A DNA stretch of 64,000 nucleotides from Dendrolimus kikuchii (lineage: Eukaryota; Arthropoda; Insecta; Lepidoptera; Lasiocampidae), in the NCBI GenBank assembly GCA_019925095.2, contig CM034394.1:24662272-24726271 (forward strand), read 5' to 3'. Below are positions 33,661 through 44,514 of the stretch, in pieces. The translations under genes were made by a program, and so were the position numbers. Every line of letters starts with the position of its first letter. The first letter of the stretch is position 1. A model generated the notes under the pieces. The model did not search any database. It was not told the DNA's origin and worked only from the letters and a program-made list of their open reading frames with translations.

Positions 33661-34260
33661 CTGTCCGCTGTTCCATACCGCTGTCCTGTCACTAACCATC
33701 GCTTGAAAGCGAAAATGTGGCGGTGGAGGCACGGTGGCGACGTGGTTGCTGTAATGTTTACACGCGCACTTACAATTTCTGTAGGGTGTCTATATAAGTA
33801 TAAAAAATGATAGTTAAATATTAAAAGAAAATAAAGTGTTTGATTGTTTTGATATCCGTACTAAACATCGAAGGCTAACTTTTACACTCGTCGTTCGGTT
33901 TTTGCCATTCCTTTGATCCACGCCAATTACCGGGAGGAAGGAGCGATTGGTGATTTCGTGGGTTATTACGACATGTGTTTACTTTCATGATATTTTCTAC
34001 ATACATTGTGTACAGACAAATAGTAACATACATAAGAAATATAAATTCCCACTTTCCAATTACGGAACGTAAATATTTTTTTAATGTGTTTTTTATATTA
34101 CAATTCGAGTGAATAGAGCTTTATGTTATGCTTTTCTGTCTGCAGTTTTTTTTTGAGTAACGTATGTTTTCCATCACAATTTAGCCTGTGTCATTCATAT
34201 AAGACAGACCTATAAACTAGATTAGTACTAAGGGTTTTTTTTTATAAAATGTTCATCAGT
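33661..34260. other. No recognised feature
   Basis: Includes GGCGGTGGAGGCACGGTGGC near 33720-33740. No frame or repeat assigned. Confidence 0.45.
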
Positions 34261-34265
34261 ATAAT

Positions 34266-34411
34266 CCGCAAGAGTTAACTTGAGACTTGAGCGGAATGTG
34301 CGCTCGCCTCCCGACCCCCGCCTTCTTACCGCTCTCGCGATCGACGCGTACGATTGAGTCAGTACCTCGCGTTTACGTCATCCGAGCGAAATCCCAAGTT
34401 AACTCTTGCGG
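34266..34411. mobile_element. MITE-like element, 146 bp
   Basis: Perfect 16-bp terminal inverted repeats ccgcaagagttaactt (34266-34281) and complement (34396-34411). The core is GC-richer than the flanks (CTCGCGATCGACGCGTACG). No target duplication could be fixed. Confidence 0.7.
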
Positions 34412-35249
34412 GTTGTAAAGACAAAAATTGCATCTAGAATTGACTGTCTTGAACGTTTTTACAACTTTAATTTAAAGTTTTAAAATTGAATTCAAAGCAA
34501 AAGAAACACAATGTCTCAAGTATTGCAAGTCATACGGTTTTTTATGGTACAGCCCCTAAAACGGAGGTGTAATTGAAATGTAGCTGAGCGTGAAATGTGT
34601 ACAATACAAGGGGCTTAAGACGATCATCTGTACCTTAGATTGCAGCGAGCGATGAGACAAAAACTGCGGGCTGCATAGGGCTGACAGAACATAAGAGAAT
34701 ATACATATATTCCTAATATATTCCCTACAAATAAATAAATCTTTCACCATCATATATCACGGCTTATTAAAGTAAAAACTTCTTTAGGCAAGTTGGGTAT
34801 TCTTGGGATAGCGGAAAAGCACTAAACTCGCGTGACCGTTGCTACGTCACGTACATGTAATGAATTATGGCTATATAATTAGCAAGGTTAAAACTGATTA
34901 GTCCATGTGCGTGACAAAATATGTCAATATGACAGATTTTGTGACGTAACAACCGTCACACTCAGAGACATATATACAGATGTGTATGCGTGTGTGTGTG
35001 TGATTATGAATGTTTACAAATTTGTGAAGCCAAGAAATATTTAGTCCTGACGTGCAGTTCAATGACCGAGAGTGTTTTTTATTTGATAAGGACTTACGTC
35101 ATATCATACAGATCGCATCAAGACCATTTTTATCTGGGGGTACAAAAGATTGTACCCAAGCGCATAGACCTAGGGGGCGTAAGTTGATTGGCTTCAATAT
35201 TTTTTTTTATTAAAAAGCATCTTAATAGTTTTTTAATATCCGTCCTTTC
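34412..35249. other. No recognised feature; GT microsatellite at about 34988-35002
   Basis: Contains GTGTGTGTGTGTG near 34989. Otherwise AT-rich. Confidence 0.5.
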
Positions 35250-35556
35250 TATCCGTGCAGTAACGGAGAAACGATATACGATTTCCTGCGGCCCGGCGGC
35301 CTGTCGTAAGAGGCGACTAAACAACCCACAGCCAGGTGGTAGAGTATTTGCTCGACTGGATGGCGACTACCCCTGGTCTAGAGTATGCCGCCATAATAAC
35401 CTTGTGTTGTGTTCCGGCATTAGTGACCAGGTTCCAGTCTCCTTTAAGAGAGCAGCAGCGCATTTGTAGCACCTTTGGTATTGCAAATGTCCATAGGCGA
35501 TGGTAACCGCTTGCCATCAAGTGGGCCGTCTGCCTGTCTGCTGAACTACTGCAAAA
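35250..35556 (+). repeat. A-family SINE-like repeat, full length
   Basis: tatccgtgcagtaacggaga to gaactactgcaaaaaaaaaa. Complete set of blocks. Confidence 0.9.
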
Positions 35557-36456
35557 AAAAAAATCTGACAAACGACACCTCACACGGCTATTTAATAATT
35601 TAATAGTAAAAAACATTTTAGATGAAAGGGAGGTCGACAAAAAAACTTAAAAATTTGTTGGTTAGTAATATTTATCAAGTGAAGCGTCAATCTCGAAAAG
35701 TAAAATAATGTCGCTCAAAAAAATCACCGTACAACCCTAACTCTTAAAGCGTTTTGTCAAATAATTTTGAAGGGCCAACGACATTCTGCTTTTATCCCTT
35801 ATATTAATGAACTATAAGTACCTGGCTTGTTTGTCAATATGTGACCATATTATATATAGTATTCCAAAGGTATAATCCACGCAATTTTCATTCTTATTTC
35901 GAACAAATAAGGACTGCTAATTATTTCTTTAGATTTCTATTTATATTTGTAAAGTTGAAGAAGCTTGATCCGATTATGTTAAACTGCTTGAATTTTTATT
36001 GACATTTTTTTTATTTATCCCTTAAGTATAGATAAGTTGAGAACAGCCCGACAATAGAAAGTATAGGGACTATTTAATATGTTGTTTTTTGATTTATGAA
36101 TGTGTATAAGAGTTATTTTGATTAATGGGTTTTTTTATTGTCCGAAGTGATTTAATCAAGCCACTGAAGAAGCGACCAGAAGCACCCCAGCAACTTGTCT
36201 AGCTAAAAATTGTGTTTCTTATTATACATCTATCTCAAGCTCTTTTTTTTAATAAATTTTATAGAAATAATTTTATAAATTTTATATAAAGTATACGGAA
36301 TAGAAGAAACCGCTAGTTAAATTCGTCCCGATTTACTTTAAAAAAAAAGCGTGGGTGATACAGTCTCTGCATAGACCACAGATACACAACAAGAAGCATT
36401 TTACACAATTAGTTTTCGAAGAATTAATAGAATTGTAGCAAACAGTGCATACTCAT
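35557..36456. other. No recognised feature
   Basis: AT-rich. The minus frame reaching 35640 is an A-family by-product. Confidence 0.5.
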
Positions 36457-36953
36457 CAGTGCAGGAACGGAGAAAGAATACAATTTCCTGCGGCCGGGCG
36501 GCCTGTCGTAAAAGGCGACCAAACAACCCACAGCCAGGTGGTAGAGCATTTGCCCGACTGGATGGCTACCACCTCTGGTCTAAAGTATGTCGCCATAACA
36601 ACCTTGAGTTGTGTTCCGGCATTAGTGATCAGGTTCCAGTCACCCTTAAGAGAGCAGCAGCGCATTTGTAGCACCTTTGATGTTGCAAATGTCCATAGGC
36701 GATATCTAAGTTATGCTTAAGTAAAGCAGAGCTTAGTTGTGCGGTGCTTTTTAGTCTGATAAATAGGAAATGAATTAACTTAATTACGGGCTTATATTGT
36801 TGGTTCATTTATTGTAGAATAACTTAAAACGAGCTTAAAATTTAAGTGATGTTTATAATTTGCCGCTGTTTTGTGTGCATGTCCATAGGCGATGGTAAAC
36901 GCTTTCCATCAAGTGGGCCGTCTACCTGTCTGCTGAACTCCTGCAATAAATAT
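36457..36953 (+). repeat. A-family copy split by an unknown 175-bp insertion
   Basis: 36457-36703 runs from the family 5' end to CATAGGCGAT; 36879-36953 resumes with the same 15 bases and continues to ctcctgcaataaat. The duplicated words are the insertion's target site. Confidence 0.9.
36689..36893. mobile_element. Unknown 175-bp insertion with 15-bp target duplication
   Basis: Exact atgtccataggcgat at 36689-36703 and 36879-36893. The insert (36704-36878) has no poly-A, no GTAT tail and no clear terminal inverted repeats. It contains AAAACGAGCTTAAAATTTAA. It matches no other family here. The duplication length suggests a retroposon. Confidence 0.85.
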
Positions 36954-36971
36954 ATATATACGAAATAATTT

Positions 36972-37022
36972 AGATGGTAATAGCTTACCATCAAGTAGGC
37001 CACCTGCTGAACTCCTGCTATA
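36972..37022 (+). repeat. A-family 3' stub
   Basis: GATGGTAATAGCTTACCATC, AGTAGGCC, then ctgctgaactcctgctatag. It sits just after the preceding A copy. Confidence 0.6.
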
Positions 37023-37302
37023 GACTCAGTAAGACAAAGACATAATAAAAGGAGAGAAGAATATTATTATCGTTATGATAATGATAAGATGTGCTAAAAA
37101 TTATACTGCACCATATCTCACATTTAATTATGCTGACGCCTGTTATCTTGATATAACTCCAGAACAGCTAAATAAATTTAAGAGACTTCAGAATTTTTGT
37201 GTTAGGTTCGTATTTCGTTTGCGAAAATATGACCATGTTTCTGAATTTCGCATGAAGCTCAAGTGGCTTCCTATTCGTTTTCGCCGGAATACTCACATTC
37301 TA

Positions 37303-37799
37303 ACTCTCCTTTCTCATCTCCAGGAGTCCAAAGCTGGGGCCGGTCGCACTACCACTTCTGCCGAAAACCTCAAACTGCTCAAATATGTAACTATTGGAAC
37401 AGGTTACATATTTGAGCCGTTTGGGGTGGAGCCTTTGGGCCCATGGGGGCCAAGTGCCCACAAATTATTTAAAATAATTAAAAACCGCCTAGTCGACAAA
37501 ACAGGAGACCGGAAGGCTGGAGCTTACCTCGCTCAAAGGATTAGCCTTTGTATCCAGCGAGGTAATGCTGCCAGCCTTCTAGGTACAATGCCCAGCGACA
37601 GTGGTCTGGTGGTATAGGTTTTATTACAATTTTAGTATTTTTACTATTGTATATATATTTTTAAGTTAGGTTTATTTATAGGATATTTTAGTTCTTATTA
37701 ATTGATGTTAGTTAGACTTAGTTTATTTATAGTATTTAATTATACCATTATAAATCAGATATTAATTAATATAATTAAATACAGTTATAGGGTACTCTC
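37303..37799 (+). pseudogene. Second LINE fragment inserted in the J-family ORF
   Basis: Flanked by actctcc on both sides (about 37303-37309 and 37793-37799). It encodes AGAGRTTTSAENLKLLKYVT, IFEPFGVEPLGPWGPSAHKL and QRISLCIQRGNAASLLGT up to a stop at 37615-37617, followed by a 3' UTR with TAGGTTTATTTATAG. The LGPWG ... QRIS.AIQRGNAASLLGT block is one I associate with the C-terminal part of some animal retroelement ORFs; I cannot give a precise family. Its frame happens to join the J-family frame, giving a 180-codon chimeric ORF at 37075-37617. Confidence 0.75.
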
Positions 37800-38158
37800 C
37801 ATTATAATATACTATTTAATCCTAATAGTCCTCCTTACCTTAAGGGAAGTTTTGAATCCCTTCGCCTCTCCACTTCTCACAATTTGCCCTCAGATACATA
37901 TCGTAGACTCCTGACACCTGCACACACTTCATCCTTTTATGAGAACTCTTTCACATTGCAGGCTGTCAAACTCTGAAATGCGTTGCCTCTTACTGTCAGA
38001 GAGGTCAAAACCTTACCTACTTTTCGGAACTCACTTAGAAGATACTATCTGTCTTTAAATAAATATGTCTAATCTATTAAACATTTACTTATTATCTATT
38101 GTAATATATATTAATGTAATATGCTTGCTATAAGTAATTTTAAGAAATATATTTAATG

Positions 38159-38379
38159 ATTTATTTAAATTATGACACACCTTCCATGATCAAATTGGTC
38201 GTGTACTAGCAGAAGGTGATGTCAGGAGCCTTAAGAACAGAAGAGCGTGCATGACACGAGCTATGAATGTCAAAGAAGCAAGTGAGGTGTGTAAGAATAA
38301 GCCTGAATGGCGCTCTGTTGGTCTTGCCTACCCCGCAAGGGAACTAGCGTGAAGTTATGTATGTATTTATTTAAATTAT
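38159..38379 (+). mobile_element. R-family RTE insertion with 15-bp target duplication
   Basis: Exact atttatttaaattat at 38159-38173 and 38365-38379 encloses 38174-38364. It is 5' truncated within HTFHDQIGRVLAEGDV and ends with gaagttatgtatgt. It lies in the J-family UTR. Confidence 0.93.
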
Positions 38380-38697
38380 TTCGTATATACGTATATATTG
38401 GTATTCTATAAATGTTTCTGGATTTATATATGTATTAAATTAATAAATTAGTGTATGTTTAAATTGTACAATCCTATCAGCTCCACCTACATCGCCAGAT
38501 TAGTTAAGAATTTCTTTTAAGCTAAGTTGCCTGGAAGAGATTGCTTTTAGCGATAAGGCCGCCTGTTGTTTTGCCAAGAAGTATTGTAATTATGCATCAT
38601 ATGCATATCTAATCTATCTCCACAAGTTCCTTACATGTTTGTATACGTAGCTACTACCTGTGAATACATCTGTGTTTATTTATTTTTCATCTCTAAT

Positions 38698-38790
38698 AAT
38701 TAATTCAACAAACATCAAATAAATTACCGCGCTTAAAACCGTTAAAACGTAGTTTTATTATGTATACAAGTCGCGAAAAGTTATTTTTTT
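38698..38790 (+). repeat. Partial copy of the 60.3-kb inverted-arm repeat
   Basis: CAAATAAATTACCGCGCTTA, AAACCGTTAAAACGTAGTTT and ATGTATACAAGTCGCGAAAA match the arm at 60308-60480. Confidence 0.8.
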
Positions 38791-39160
38791 TTTTATAAGT
38801 AATTTCTGATTGAGCCACAGGAAAGCACGTCCAGGTTTAGCAAGTATAAAAGAAAAATTCTTGAACCTAAATTTTTAAACACACTTCTCGGCTTCCCATC
38901 TCCTTACATAATCCCGTGGGGCACAGTTGCAGTAATACGTGACGTCTGCACCTTGCACTTTATTACTCCTGGCCGACCCCTAACGACGAGGGTGTGGTAA
39001 GTGGCTGGTAATTGTATGGGATAACTTAGATTGGGTTTTTAATTCCTCGGATTTGTTCTGGTGAGAGGTAATTTGTTATAGACTTGGTATAGGGGAGTTC
39101 TGTGTTGTATTCAGAACGGGGGGTATTAATAATTTATATTTTACGTTTATAAAAGTTAGT
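38791..39160. other. No recognised feature
   Basis: Moderate GC; CCTAACGACGAGGGTGTGG near 38978. No match. Confidence 0.4.
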
Positions 39161-39164
39161 ACGC

Positions 39165-39360
39165 CGTGGTAGGTTAGCGGTTAGCTCACGAGTTCCAAAT
39201 TCAAAGGGCGCGGGTTCGAAGCCTGGTCGGAAAGGATGCACCGCTTAGGTAGTTTTCAAACATAATATGAATATTGTTACGATTACCACGTGCTAACGGT
39301 GAAGGAACACATCGTGATGGAACTTGCAAATCAAGATAATCGATGTGTTGTAGTGGAAAA
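39165..39360 (+). repeat. S1 tRNA-derived SINE, head and body
   Basis: tggtaggttagcggttagct (A-box region), CAAAGGGCGCGGGTTCGAAG (B-box), then CACGTGCTAACGGTGAAGGA and ACATCGTGATGGAACTTGCA. Confidence 0.85.
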
Positions 39361-39530
39361 CTTATAAGCCAATAGATGGCGCTGTGCAATAATTGATGTC
39401 ACAAACGTTTGCCGAAACATACAAATAATATATATAAAATTTCAATTATAACAAATAGATGGGCCTAGGCCTGCGACGAACAATACTATCCTTGCTGGAA
39501 GATCTTCCTTTGAGACGGAGGAGCATTCCA

Positions 39531-40366
39531 TCTCCTCCTATCGGGGCTCATCCTTCAGTGTTAATCCTGTCAAGCCGCCTTAGACACGCGTGGCGGGTAG
39601 GGATGCAACATCGCTCATAAAAAACATCGATGTTAGGATATCGATGTTTTCAAAATTAAAATATCGATGTTAAAAATATCGACGTTTATGAACGATATAT
39701 CGATGTTTTTTATCACCATTTACATAAGCTTTTTAACGCTTGTTCCTGTGATGCAAATGAAACATCGTTTTTTTTTAACATGGATGTATCGCTCAAACCA
39801 TCTTAGTACACATTTCTTAATTCTTGCTTTCACTAACATCATCCTTTTATGCCGCTGTTGCTCCATCTTTGCAATATTTGCATCTCAATGCTCTACTCCT
39901 ACTAAATACTATGTTTATTCTATTTGTATGTCTTTTCCCTTACCCATATCCACTATCGTACCGTACCATTCAACAGCGTGGGCACACACTAACATCCCTA
40001 TCACCATTTAAAATAAATGTACATCTAAGAAAAATGGTTATTTCTAATAGAAATGAATAAAACAGATATAATCATCAACTTTTATATTATGAATTATTAC
40101 TAGCAATAAGAAAAAATATTAAAAATAGAGCGCAAGATGGTGCGTTACGTGCGTACGATAAAACATCGTTCAAAAAACATCGTTCTTGAACAACGATGTA
40201 TCATCGATGTTTTGGTTCCAACATCGATGTTATAACATCGATTTTTATGAACGATACATCGATGTTTGGAAACATCGATGTTTTGTTTGCATCCCTATCT
40301 CCTCCTATCGGGGCTCATCCTTCAATATTAATCCTGTCAAGCCGCCTTAGACACGCGTGGCGGGTA
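39531..40366. mobile_element. ATCGATGT-rich TIR-like element between 69-bp direct repeats
   Basis: The unit 39600-40295 starts gggatgcaacatcgctcat and ends as the complement of gggatgcaaacaaaacatcg; TA lies on each side. Both end regions (about 39600-39720 and 40155-40290) are packed with the self-complementary word ACATCGATGT. Outside lie direct repeats of 69 bp (39531-39599 and 40298-40366) differing at two bases. A minus-strand CKYCKDG (codons around 39871-39882) hints at a BED-finger relic of a hAT transposase, but only weakly. Confidence 0.65.
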
Positions 40367-40440
40367 TGCTGTCCATTCTCCTATAATAGGAGCCCCAAAC
40401 CCAGCAGTGGGATGGTTACGGGCTATGATTGTTATATTAT
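40330..40440 (+). repeat. S1 SINE 3' end
   Basis: AAGCCGCCTTAGACACGCGT, TGGCGGGTATGCTGTCC and CCCAGCAGTGGGATGGTTAC are the S1 closing blocks. They overlap the right direct repeat. Confidence 0.75.
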
Positions 40441-40444
40441 ATAC

Positions 40445-40760
40445 TAGGATACACCTGCGACTTCGTCCACGCTTGAAATTGCCGCGGGATTGCCGGGGCA
40501 CAATCTGCCGTAGGTAGCATTAAAAAAAACAATAAACTATCGTTTTCGTGTTATCGTCCCGCGGGATTTCCGGGATCAAAAATTTTACACATTTTACTAC
40601 GTAAAATTTGCTATCGATCGAGTGATAAAATCACATTGGAATTCGATTTTTATTCTGGTCATTATAAATAATTCCCAGAAAAATTCCCGCGGGATAAGAA
40701 AAATATTATATCTACGACGTAGAAGTAAAAAGGATTATTCATACGATAATCGCCTGTTTT
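40445..40760 (+). repeat. E-type repeat, GC-start variant
   Basis: ACACCTGCGACTTCGTCCAC, then TTGCTATCGATCGAGTGATA, AAATCACATTGGAATTCGAT and CCCAGAAAAATTCCCGCGGG. The same order is at 57805-58225. Confidence 0.75.
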
Positions 40761-40955
40761 ATAGCGTTCTGGAAATTTACACATCAACGTGAACGCAGTT
40801 TATTATGTGTGGTGTGCTCGCCACTTTATGGCTTGTTATGGCGCTTTATGGCTATGGTGCTTTTTATTATGAAAATTGAATTTAAAGCGCGGAAGGCAGG
40901 TAACCTTTAGTGGTAGTATAAGATTATCTTAGTTTACGATTTTCGATAATACTAT

Positions 40956-41457
40956 TGTTACGAGTCGCGAGACTCGAATTAAAATGCCGTTAGAATTAGT
41001 ATAGAGTTTATTAGAACTACGTGTAACACAGGTACAAATATAACTGAACACAACAAGTCCAAACGTAATTCAGAAGGTCGTAATTCAACGAAATGCGGAA
41101 AGTCTGTCACTTTTCTTTCTGTCCCGATTGTAGTACATAGTACACACGTCTCGCTTCGCTGGTAGTTCTCGCTCGACTGACTCCTCCCTCAATCGGCCCA
41201 TTGCTTTATACTGCACAAATGCAATATGTCCGCCCGGCAGCGTGGACCGAATTTCCTAGAATCAGCTTGTACTTTAAATCCGTAACACCTGGCTAATGAT
41301 CACAATACAACAATAGGCCGTATGCCAATAAGTAAACAAAAGACGACGACCATAAAAGTATTTCAATGATATTAGTTCAAATGCCGACGGGTAATAAATG
41401 TGTTTTGTTTCAGATATGCAGGTGGATTTTGTGTTTGTCGGGACCTGAGTTGTAATA
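40956..41457 (-). mobile_element. L-family solo LTR (502 bp), reverse
   Basis: Begins tgttacgagtcgcgagactc and ends gacctgagttgtaata (GTAACA with one change). An exact CTAT duplication lies at 40952-40955 and 41458-41461. TTTATACTGCAC (reverse TATA) is near 41210. Confidence 0.9.
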
Positions 41458-41544
41458 CTATAATATAATCTGTGTATAATAAATACGTCTTTATTACTAG
41501 CTATGCTAGTGACTTTGTGAGCTTTGTAATTAGAAGACTTTTGA

Positions 41545-41768
41545 CTTTCATAGCCTGAAGCAGGCAAACAGGTAGACGGCCCACCTGATGGAAAGTGGTT
41601 ACCGTCGCCTATGGACATTTGTAACACCAAAAGTGCTACCAATGTGCTGCCGTTCTCAAAATGGAGACTGGCAAATACCCTACCACCTGGCTGTGGGTTG
41701 TTTTATCGCCTCTTACGACAGGTCGCCCGGCCGCAGGAACTTGTATTCTTTCTCCGTTCCTGCACGCG
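41545..41768 (-). repeat. A-family copy with internal deletion
   Basis: GGTAGACGGCCCACCTGATG to gttcctgcacgc. About 90 bp between GGAGACTGGC and AAATACCCTACC is missing relative to the family. Confidence 0.85.
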
Positions 41769-43090
41769 TGCACAGAGTGCGCTACTACTGCTCAATATAG
41801 CAAATTGCCTTAATAGGACTCATATTTGTTTGTTTGTACTGTAACTACATAATAAACCCATTTAAAGCGGCTGAGTATTCCACGAGACCATAAACAAGGG
41901 TCCGTTTTCCAACAGGGCCCCGGAACAGGGATGTGGTGGGTGGCCATAAATTCGGCAAGTGCGGGAATCTTGTACGCGTCAGTCTCGAATAAAGTTGTTG
42001 TTTAGAAACACGGCCTACAGAAGGTGAGGCGGGTTATATAGGCCGAGAGCTAGGGGCTTGAAGCGGCCACTTTTAGAATATCGCTAAATGAAATTGACAC
42101 TTGTCTGGTAGGTTTAAGAGATAGCATTAAGGTCCGTTTAATTTTGATAATTGCCATATTCGACAATAAAATTCGACAGAAGCGGCTGTTTTAAGCCTCC
42201 TGATATCTTGCGTACTTTGACTATTATTATTATTTGTTTAGTTTTTTATGTAATGTAGTCATTGTTGTTTCAGCTGTAAAAAAATCCATTATATTAGTGG
42301 TAGGTATACGTATTGTTTGATTTAAGCCATTTCGTTTCTATACTATTATTATCTTACTATGCCCTGCCTTATCTCACCTTTGGTAAAGGATGAAAATAAT
42401 TTATATGGACTTTATGACTATTTGTAACCAGAGATAAGATAAATGAAATTCAGCCATAAATCACATTCTAAAAATGATTATAAATAACAGTTTTTTAACG
42501 AGCCTATTATTCTAGTATTACTATTATGAATAAATGAATAAGTCTAACTAACATAAAAGCAACGCTTAAACTGATGATGATCGTTCGTTCAACCTCATTT
42601 ATCTGAAAATACTTTTTAATATAAATTATTATCTCAACTACCATGGCTACTGTTTTATAAGTCAAAACTAAGCATATGTATATCTATTCGATATCATAAC
42701 AACTTTTTATTTCTTATATAATTTTAGTGTAGATTAAGTAATTGGAAATACGATGCGATTTTCGACCATGGGCTCTTAGCCTTTTTCTAAAGATTTATAC
42801 CCTTTGCAGGGAGTTTACACCAGCGCTACGTTTTACAGCGACACTCCGCCTGTGAAAAACCGTGGAGCTTTTATGATGAATTATATCCAACCGTATCTTA
42901 CCTTTTATTGTCTTATAAATTATTTCTATAGACGGAAGTTCATATCAAAGTATACACTGTGTAAATAATACTAATGTTGCAACATAACTGTGTATTAAAA
43001 TCTTCATTTTGTTTACGCTTTCTACGTAATTTTGTTTTCGATAAATTTTAATAATTATCTCGCCAAAACTAATCTATAATTATCATTATG
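41769..43090. other. No gene; unassigned GC-richer block 41870-42080
   Basis: The block holds GGTCCGTTTTCCAACAGGGC and GGATGTGGTGGGTGGCCA, with no frame, tRNA-like box or second copy found. The rest is AT-rich. Confidence 0.5.
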
Positions 43091-43091
43091 T

Positions 43092-43215
43092 ACTAGCTGA
43101 CACCCGCCCGTTTCGCGTGCCTTAAAATCCGTTCTTAACCAACCTCTACTTGGCGAAAGGACGATCCGTGCCAAATTTCAGGTCTATAGGTATTATAGTT
43201 TCTGATATATCGTGA
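43092..43215 (+). repeat. E-type repeat head fragment
   Basis: actagctgacacccgcccgt start followed by CGTGCCAAATTTCAGGTC. Short. Confidence 0.55.
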
Positions 43216-43265
43216 TGAGTCACTATATACATATTATATAGTGATATATATATTATATATTTTTT

Positions 43266-43496
43266 ATCTGTGCAGGAACGGATAAAGAATACAATTTCCT
43301 GCGGCCGGGCGGCCTGTCGTAAGAGGCGACAAAACAACCCACAGCCAGGTGGTAGGGCATTTGGCCGACTGGATGGCTACCACCCCTGGTCTAAAGTATG
43401 TCGCCATAACAACCTTGAGTTGTGTTCCGGCATTAGTGACCAGGTTCCAGTCTCCCTTAAGAGGCAGCAGCGCATTTGTAGCACCTTTGGTGTTGC
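43266..43496 (+). repeat. A-family copy, 3' end missing
   Basis: tctgtgcaggaacggataaa to CACCTTTGGTGTTGC, where S1 sequence takes over at once. The loss of the A tail at the junction suggests a deletion or a later rearrangement. Confidence 0.88.
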
Positions 43497-43499
43497 ATA

Positions 43500-43770
43500 A
43501 CAACAGCTCGTAAATATCCCACTGTTGGGCTCGAACCTCCCATTTACAGGGGAATGGACAGTACACCTACCACACTTGACTAAGGCGGATTGGCGGGGGC
43601 ACATCGGTTATGTCGATGTGTAGGTTTCATCGTGATGTTTTCCTTCAACGTTAGCTCGTGGTGATGGTGACAATATCCACAGTAGGTCGGAAAACTGTTT
43701 AAGTCGTGCATATTGTCCAGCCAGGGTTCGAAGCCGAACCCTTTCAACCGATTGAGCTGCCACGGCTTTC
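43500..43770 (-). repeat. S1 tRNA-derived SINE, reverse
   Basis: Plus strand: CCCACTGTTGGGCTCGAACC, GCACATCGGTTATGTCGATG, TCATCGTGATGTTTTCCTTC, and the B-box complement gggttcgaagccgaac followed by GAGCTGCCACGGC. Confidence 0.85.
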
Positions 43771-44465
43771 ATTGAAAGTAAATAAGTACCAATAAACAGA
43801 CAAACATTTAAACAAAGCCACTTTATAGATTATGGGCATGAAAATAATATTAGTAAAAAAAAAAACAATCCAGTACAAACCTATATAACTGAGTAGCTAC
43901 CAAATAACTAGATGGCGTCACTTGCAATTTTTCTCTTTATTTTTTTAAAGCTTTATTGTTTAAAGAACAATTTTGGAGATTGCCATTCAAAGAAAACAGT
44001 TTTTGTTACAACTTATGAATGAATGAATGAAAACACTTTATTGTTCACTAAAAATGAAAACTACCTTCATAAAAGCGAGGTACCTACATTACTGTATACT
44101 GAAGTTTTACTCAGCGTTATTTATTTTCTGTTTCAGGTGAGCTAGCTCAACTGACAGCAAGGTTATAAAGGTATTTTGAAAACAAAAACAAGCTTATTAT
44201 ATTATTTATATATATTAATTATTATATTATTTATATTATATAAATCCAGCCGTCAATTATAACTAGACCCAAAAGTAGGGTGAGGACAATCCGAGTCAAA
44301 TTATTGCTTTGTACATAAATGGATATAAGAATGCAAGAGCTCACCAGCAAGAAAAATGTATTGCGTTACGTTACCGTGTGGACGTACCCTTAACTCTTGT
44401 CGCGTGGTACAAGTATAGTACTATGCCATAAGTATTGTGCTTCTGTAGCGTCATTATCATAAAGA
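43771..44465. other. No recognised feature
   Basis: AT-rich; GAATGAATGAATGAA near 44018. Nothing else. Confidence 0.45.
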
Positions 44466-44514
44466 CAAGACAATCGAATGTATATTATCTTATCGTATAC
44501 ATTCGATTGTCTTG
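44466..44514. repeat. 19-bp inverted repeat (hairpin)
   Basis: caagacaatcgaatgtata (44466-44484) and its exact complement (44496-44514), loop 11 bp. Confidence 0.93.

Larger units (their letters stand above)
37081..38600 (+). mobile_element. J-family LINE RT C-terminus and 3' UTR, doubly interrupted
   Basis: 37150-37305 encodes KFKRLQNFCVRFVFRLRKYD, then HVSEFRMKLKWLPIRFRRNT and HILTL, the connector after the RT domain in Jockey/CR1-like proteins. After an inserted segment the frame resumes at about 37800: YNILFNPNSPPYLKGSFESL, SSFYENSFTLQAVKL, then a stop in place of W, then NALPLTVREVKTL. The UTR continues with TAAATAAATATGTCTAATC and, after an R insertion, AGTTGCCTGGAAGAGATTGC and TTTTGCCAAGAAGTATTGTA. 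The RT catalytic core is absent. Confidence 0.82.

Noticed and set aside
39667..40011. Plus-strand 114-codon hydrophobic ORF as a membrane protein
   Set aside because: It lies inside the TIR-like element and the hydrophobic look comes from T-rich DNA; the reverse strand shows a possible, weak zinc-finger relic instead.
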